NCBI GenBank assembly: GCA_038234715.1
Contig: JBBQTD010000047.1
Coordinates: forward strand, 1 to 25,430
Length of the DNA: 25,430 bases
Source of the DNA: SZAS-103 sp038234715
GTDB taxonomy: Bacteria > Pseudomonadota > Gammaproteobacteria > Xanthomonadales > Xanthomonadaceae
Reading direction: 5' to 3'
Made by a program: the position numbers and the translations under genes
Shown here: piece by piece, positions 22,356 through 25,430 of the stretch
How positions within the stretch are numbered: the first letter of the stretch is position 1
Layout: each line of letters begins with the position of its first letter
Notes under the pieces: model-generated
What the model was told of the DNA's origin: nothing
Databases searched by the model: none
Seen by the model: only the letters and a program-made list of their open reading frames with translations

Positions 22356-23621
22356 GTGAAGTGAGACAGCTCCTTCGCTGCTATTACTGAAGGTAGTCTC
22401 CGCTCATGGACCCACGCATTTCTAATGTTTCTCCCTCGATATCTTTGCCGGAAGTGAGTCCGCAGACCAGCTCGCCGACGGCTTCCGCAGAGGTGGTTCA
22501 CGCAGGCACCCGGCGGCGCTTCACGTTGGCGTACAAGCGCAAGATCGTGACTCTGGCTTCGAGTTTGCCTTCCGGCGAGATCGGTGCTCTGTTGCGGCGT
22601 GAAGGCTTGTACTCGTCGCATTTGTCGAACTGGCGGCAACTGCTTGCTGCCCAGGATGCCGCGACCGTCGAACCCAGACGTGGGCGCAAGCCCGATCCGG
22701 CGCGACCGGATCGGCTTGCCCATGAGAAGCTCACTCGGGAATTGGCGCGGATGCACACACGCCTGGCGCACGCCGAGGCGATCATCGACGCCCAAAAAAA
22801 ATTGTGTGCACTGCTGGGTCTGCCGAGCATCGAGGAAGTGCCATGAGTGCGGCAACGGCATTGTCCATCGTCGTGGGTGCCAGCAAGGCCTGCGCGGGCT
22901 TGGGCGTGGCGCGGGCCACGCACTATCGGCAGAGCCGCCCGAAGCCATCCAGGCTGGTCAGACGAACACCACCGTTGCAGCTGGCCGATGCCGAACGTGT
23001 GATCGTGATCGATACGTTGATGAGTCCGCGCTTCGTCGACTTCCCGCCGTGCCAGGTGTACGCCATCCTGCTCGACGAGGGACGCTATCTGTGCTCGATC
23101 CGCACCATGTATCGCCTGCTGGCCAGCCTGCAAGCCGTCCGTGAGCGCCGCGATCAGCGCATCCACCCGGTCTATGCACGTCCGGAACTGGTCGCCCAGA
23201 CGCCCAACGATGTCTGGTCGTGGGACATCACCAAGCTCAAGACGACGGTGAAGTGGACGTACTTCTATCTGTACGTCGTGGTCGATATCTTCAGCCGCTA
23301 TGTCGTCGGCTGGATGCTCAGCACGCGCGAAACCGGTGCATTGGCGAGGGACTTCGTCGAACAGATCGCCTTGCGCGAAGACATCTGCGCCGACCAGGTG
23401 ACGCTGCATTCGGATCGCGGCTCACCGATGCGATCGAGAACCCTGGCCGAAAAGCTCACCGACCTCGGGATTGAGGCCAGCTTCGGGCGGCCCCAGCAAA
23501 GCAACGACAACCCGTTCAGCGAAAGCCTGTTCAAGACGCTCAAGTATTCGCCAACCTTCCCGGACCGCTTCGACAGCCACGACCACGCGCGCGCCGTGCT
23601 CACGCCGTTCTTCGACCATTA
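22356..23621 (+). mobile_element. IS3-family element, right end missing
   Basis: orfA and orfB of an IS3-type element are present. The left end is estimated at 22356, where TGAAGTGAG begins, by analogy with IS3 ends that open with TGA; it cannot be checked against a right inverted repeat because the right end is lost. At about 23621 the sequence passes straight from orfB into the antisense 3' part of a ParB-like gene. Confidence 0.65.
22406..22846 (+). CDS. IS3-family transposase OrfA
   Basis: A 146-aa helix-turn-helix protein. The HTH region RRRFTLAYKRKIVTLAS, IGALLRREGLYSSHLSNWR (about 35-75) is the OrfA type seen in several IS3-family groups. It is followed by a basic linker and a leucine-zipper-like coiled coil (LTRELARMHTRLAHAEAIIDAQKK). 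A run of eight A (22794-22801) lies near the end, where the orfB frame (-1) is already open, so programmed -1 frameshifting could give an OrfAB fusion. The stop also overlaps an orfB ATG (ATGA). Confidence 0.85.
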   Translation: MDPRISNVSPSISLPEVSPQTSSPTASAEVVHAGTRRRFTLAYKRKIVTLASSLPSGEIGALLRREGLYSSHLSNWRQLLAAQDAATVEPRRGRKPDPARPDRLAHEKLTRELARMHTRLAHAEAIIDAQKKLCALLGLPSIEEVP

Positions 23622-23673
23622 CCAGTGGATACTCACCGGCGCTCCCAACGCCGTGGACAGCATTTCGGCGTAG
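22843..23673 (+). pseudogene. IS3-family transposase OrfB, C-terminally truncated
   Basis: The integrase core (rve) is recognisable with all three catalytic acids: D in WSWDITKL, D in TLHSDRGSP, and E in SNDNPFSESLFKTLKY. Homology stops after FFDHY (23607-23621), where intact relatives go on for about 50 more residues (NHHHYHSGL type). The remaining 16 codons to the TAG are read out of antisense ParB-like sequence. The enzyme retains its catalytic triad but lacks its C-terminus, and the element has no right inverted repeat, so it is probably immobile. Confidence 0.85.
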
Positions 23674-24260
23674 TTTTGAATGTCTGCCGAAGTAGGCGCA
23701 GACACGGTCGGGCCGGGATTCTGAATCGCTCGCCGCAACTGCGCCACGGTCCAACGGAGCCTGATCGTTTGCGCTACCAAACTATCGACCAGGTCGGATG
23801 GCAACCCGAACAGCTGACGCGCATGTCCGAGCGAAAGGGTCCCGCCGTCCATCGCGAGCAAGACGCTGGCTGGCAAATCCATCAAGCGTGCCCATCGGGA
23901 TGCGGTGGCCAGATCCACGCACTGCAACAGGTCCCTGAGCCACTCCAGCGGAAGCCCGATTTGGCGCAACACGTAAGCGCAACGCGCACGAACGCTCGGC
24001 AGAGGCTTGGCTTCCGCGTCCATTTCGAGCAGAGCGCGTCCCTGAGCCTGGGTAGTCTCCACGGACATTACCGGCAGCCGGCGTCGCCCGGATCGCAGCA
24101 TGGAACCACCGAGAAACACGCGCCCTGTGGCATCGATGAGGATGGGCAGATGGGCTGGGTAGGGGAACATGCCCAATCCCAAGGTCCGCAGGGACCGTGT
24201 GCTCCGATCCCGTGCGGGCGGGGGAGTAGCGATCCGGATCCGCGGCGTCTTATTTGGCAT
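23619..24260 (-). pseudogene. ParB-like partition/regulatory protein, 3'-truncated
   Basis: A 213-aa reading frame with ParB/RepB/Spo0J features. A degenerate N-terminal ParB-type domain (LPILIDATGRVFLGGSMLRSGRRR, residues about 37-60) is followed by an HTH-like domain: ATASRWARLMDLPASVLLAMDGGTLSLGHARQLFGLP. The C-terminal dimerisation motif begins (YAEMLSTALGAPVSIHW) and is then cut by the IS3 fragment, which supplies the TAA. Intact relatives usually extend tens of residues beyond APV-I. ATG 24260 is used, TTG 24275 being a less likely start. The start codon lies in the centre of a palindrome. It is divergent from the dnaB-like gene, as expected for a plasmid or ICE replication/partition module. 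Confidence 0.7.
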
Positions 24261-24270
24261 GTGCCAAATA
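24251..24270. promoter_or_regulatory. Palindromic operator candidate at the parB-like start
   Basis: TATTTGGCA (24251-24259) and TGCCAAATA (24262-24270) are perfect nine-base inverted arms around TG. It overlaps the ATG of the ParB-like gene and lies 107 bp from the divergent dnaB-like start. The dyad is long and AT-flanked in GC-rich surroundings, so an operator or partition-type site is likely. Confidence 0.6.
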
Positions 24271-24376
24271 TACAATGCAATTGCTCGATCGCCATCATGC
24301 CGCCCGCCGTACCCGGGTGGGACATGGCACGATGCATTCGAGATTTGGAAGCTGCCGGCAGGCTGCAGGGGACCTG

Positions 24377-25333
24377 ATGGCTCTCAAGAAGCGCTCACGA
24401 GGGACGTCAACCGCCAAGCGCGATGTCGCACGCCTCGACGGCCCGCGCCTGCCGCCGAACTCCGTTCAGGCCGAGCAAGCCGTCCTTGGCGGTTTGATGC
24501 TCGCACCCGAATCGCTCGACTTGATCACTGATGCTCTGGTGGCTGAGGATTTCTATCGCCGCGATCACCGCCTGATCTACGAGGCCATCGCCGACCTGGC
24601 CAAACGCCAACGCCCTTTCGATGTGGTCACCCTCGGTGAATGGTTTGACACCAACGCCGTCTCAGAGCAGATCGGCGGCTGGGCCTACCTGATTGAGCTC
24701 GCTACGACGACGCCCAGCGCGGCCAACATTCAGGCCTATGCCGAGATCGTGCGCGAGAAATCGGTCCTGCGGCACCTGATTGAGGCGTGCTCGGCGACGA
24801 TCGATGAGAGCTTCGCGTCAGGGACCGCGGATATCGGCGTGGTCCTCGATCGCGCAGAGGAGCGGGTGTTCAAGATCGCCGAGGACGGGGCGCGGGGACG
24901 CAAGACGTATGTTTCGCTGCGTGCGGCGATGGCCGAGGCCTTCCAGGTCCTGCAAGAACGCTACGAGAGTCAGAGTGCCATCACCGGCTTGTCAACCGGA
25001 TTCGTAGACTTGGACGCCATGACGGCCGGCTTGCAGCCGACCGATCTGATCATCCTTGCGGCGAGGCCGTCGCAAGGCAAAACATCCCTTGCGCTGAATA
25101 TCGCCGAGCATGCCGCGTTGCGCTCGAACAAGGCCGTGGCCGTCTTCTCCATGGAGATGTCTTCCTCGCAGTTGGCCTTCCGGTTGATTTCCTCGATCGG
25201 CCGCATCAATGCGCAACGTCTGCGCACCGGGCAGCTGGAAGACGAGGACTGGTCGCGGGTCAACGCGGCGATTCGCAGACTCGCTGAGTCCACCCGAGTT
25301 CGACAGTTCAGCGCCGAAAATCGCTCTTTTTGA
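24377..25333 (+). pseudogene. DnaB-like replicative helicase, interrupted
   Basis: The reading frame starts at ATG 24377 (GGGG six bases before). The N-terminal DnaB domain is clear: LPPNSVQAEQAVLGGLM, DLITDALVAEDFYRRDHRLIYEAI, TTTPSAANIQAYAEIVREKS. The RecA-like domain begins with TGFVDLDAMTAGLQPTDLII and has Walker A ARPSQGKTSLAL (about 228-239), then SMEMSSSQLAFRLI. Homology ends near residue 308 (RRLAESTRV, about 25300), where relatives continue to the DTP loop and Walker B (DYLQLM). Ten more codons lead to a TGA in unrelated sequence. It is probably not the housekeeping copy: it is linked to a ParB-like gene as in integrative elements and plasmids. Confidence 0.85.
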
Positions 25334-25430
25334 CCCATGTCCCTAGCATTGGCGCGGCTTCCAGAGGCAAATTCCAAAAACGCGTGTAATGGCACGTCAT
25401 TCGAATTATAGCGCGGTTTGACATGTGCTA
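25301..25430. mobile_element. Foreign sequence interrupting dnaB-like gene
   Basis: After about 25300 the sequence no longer codes for DnaB and no gene can be seen in the last 130 bases. It contains a TTTTTGACCC stretch (25326-25335 region), reminiscent of the ends of IS21-type elements, but the family cannot be fixed without sequence beyond the window. Confidence 0.35.

Overview
The window looks like an accessory, metal(loid)-stress region of a high-GC gammaproteobacterium, most likely Lysobacterales/Xanthomonadales (Rhodanobacteraceae or Lysobacteraceae). That placement is inferred from the style of the proteins: a secreted PKD protein with the extra domains seen on Lysobacter-type exoenzymes, the SigF/NrsF pair and the arsenosugar operon. 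No rRNA, tRNA or CRISPR array was seen.

Layout. 1-140: terminal part of an IS21-type element whose istA starts inside the window and runs out to the left. 208-2246: three + strand genes of envelope/general-stress type (YflT/DUF2382 protein, a small unknown, and a partner protein with a hairpin over its start). 2247-3163: mostly empty, with one plausible 32-aa membrane peptide on the minus strand. 3164-3943: decayed AI-2E/PerM transporter. 4156-4959: fatty acid hydroxylase/sterol desaturase family protein.

4922-11280 (minus strand): a compact arsenosugar-type operon. It is read in the order arsM, a VTT-membrane/FAD-disulfide-oxidoreductase fusion, DUF3047, radical-SAM arsS, family 2 glycosyltransferase (TIGR04283 type) and DUF2064 transferase (TIGR04282 type). 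Two ATGA overlaps and short gaps support a single transcript. The likely job is to methylate arsenite and attach a carbon/sugar moiety to the methylated arsenic. A nitroreductase gene lies just upstream.

12310-16610: a bufferin (copper-buffering RiPP) locus under an ECF sigma factor. Minus strand: sigF-nrsF, then bufA2-bufB-bufC. Plus strand, divergent: bufA1-doxX. Three identical promoter motifs, GTAACC-N16-CGAA, stand before sigF, bufA2 and bufA1, so one metal-responsive switch should control the whole locus. Two precursors of different bufferin subfamilies appear to share a single DUF692 enzyme and one BufC. This is the most interesting system in the window.

16843-18862: an XRE regulator, a DUF2306 membrane protein and an unrecognised membrane-anchored protein. 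19354-22131: a 925-aa secreted multidomain protein closed by a strong intrinsic terminator.

22356-25430: broken mobile DNA. An IS3-type element has lost its right end and is joined directly to the 3' end of a truncated ParB-like gene. Divergent from that gene, across a near-perfect palindrome, is a replicative helicase gene (dnaB-like) cut off in its RecA-like domain by foreign sequence at the window edge.
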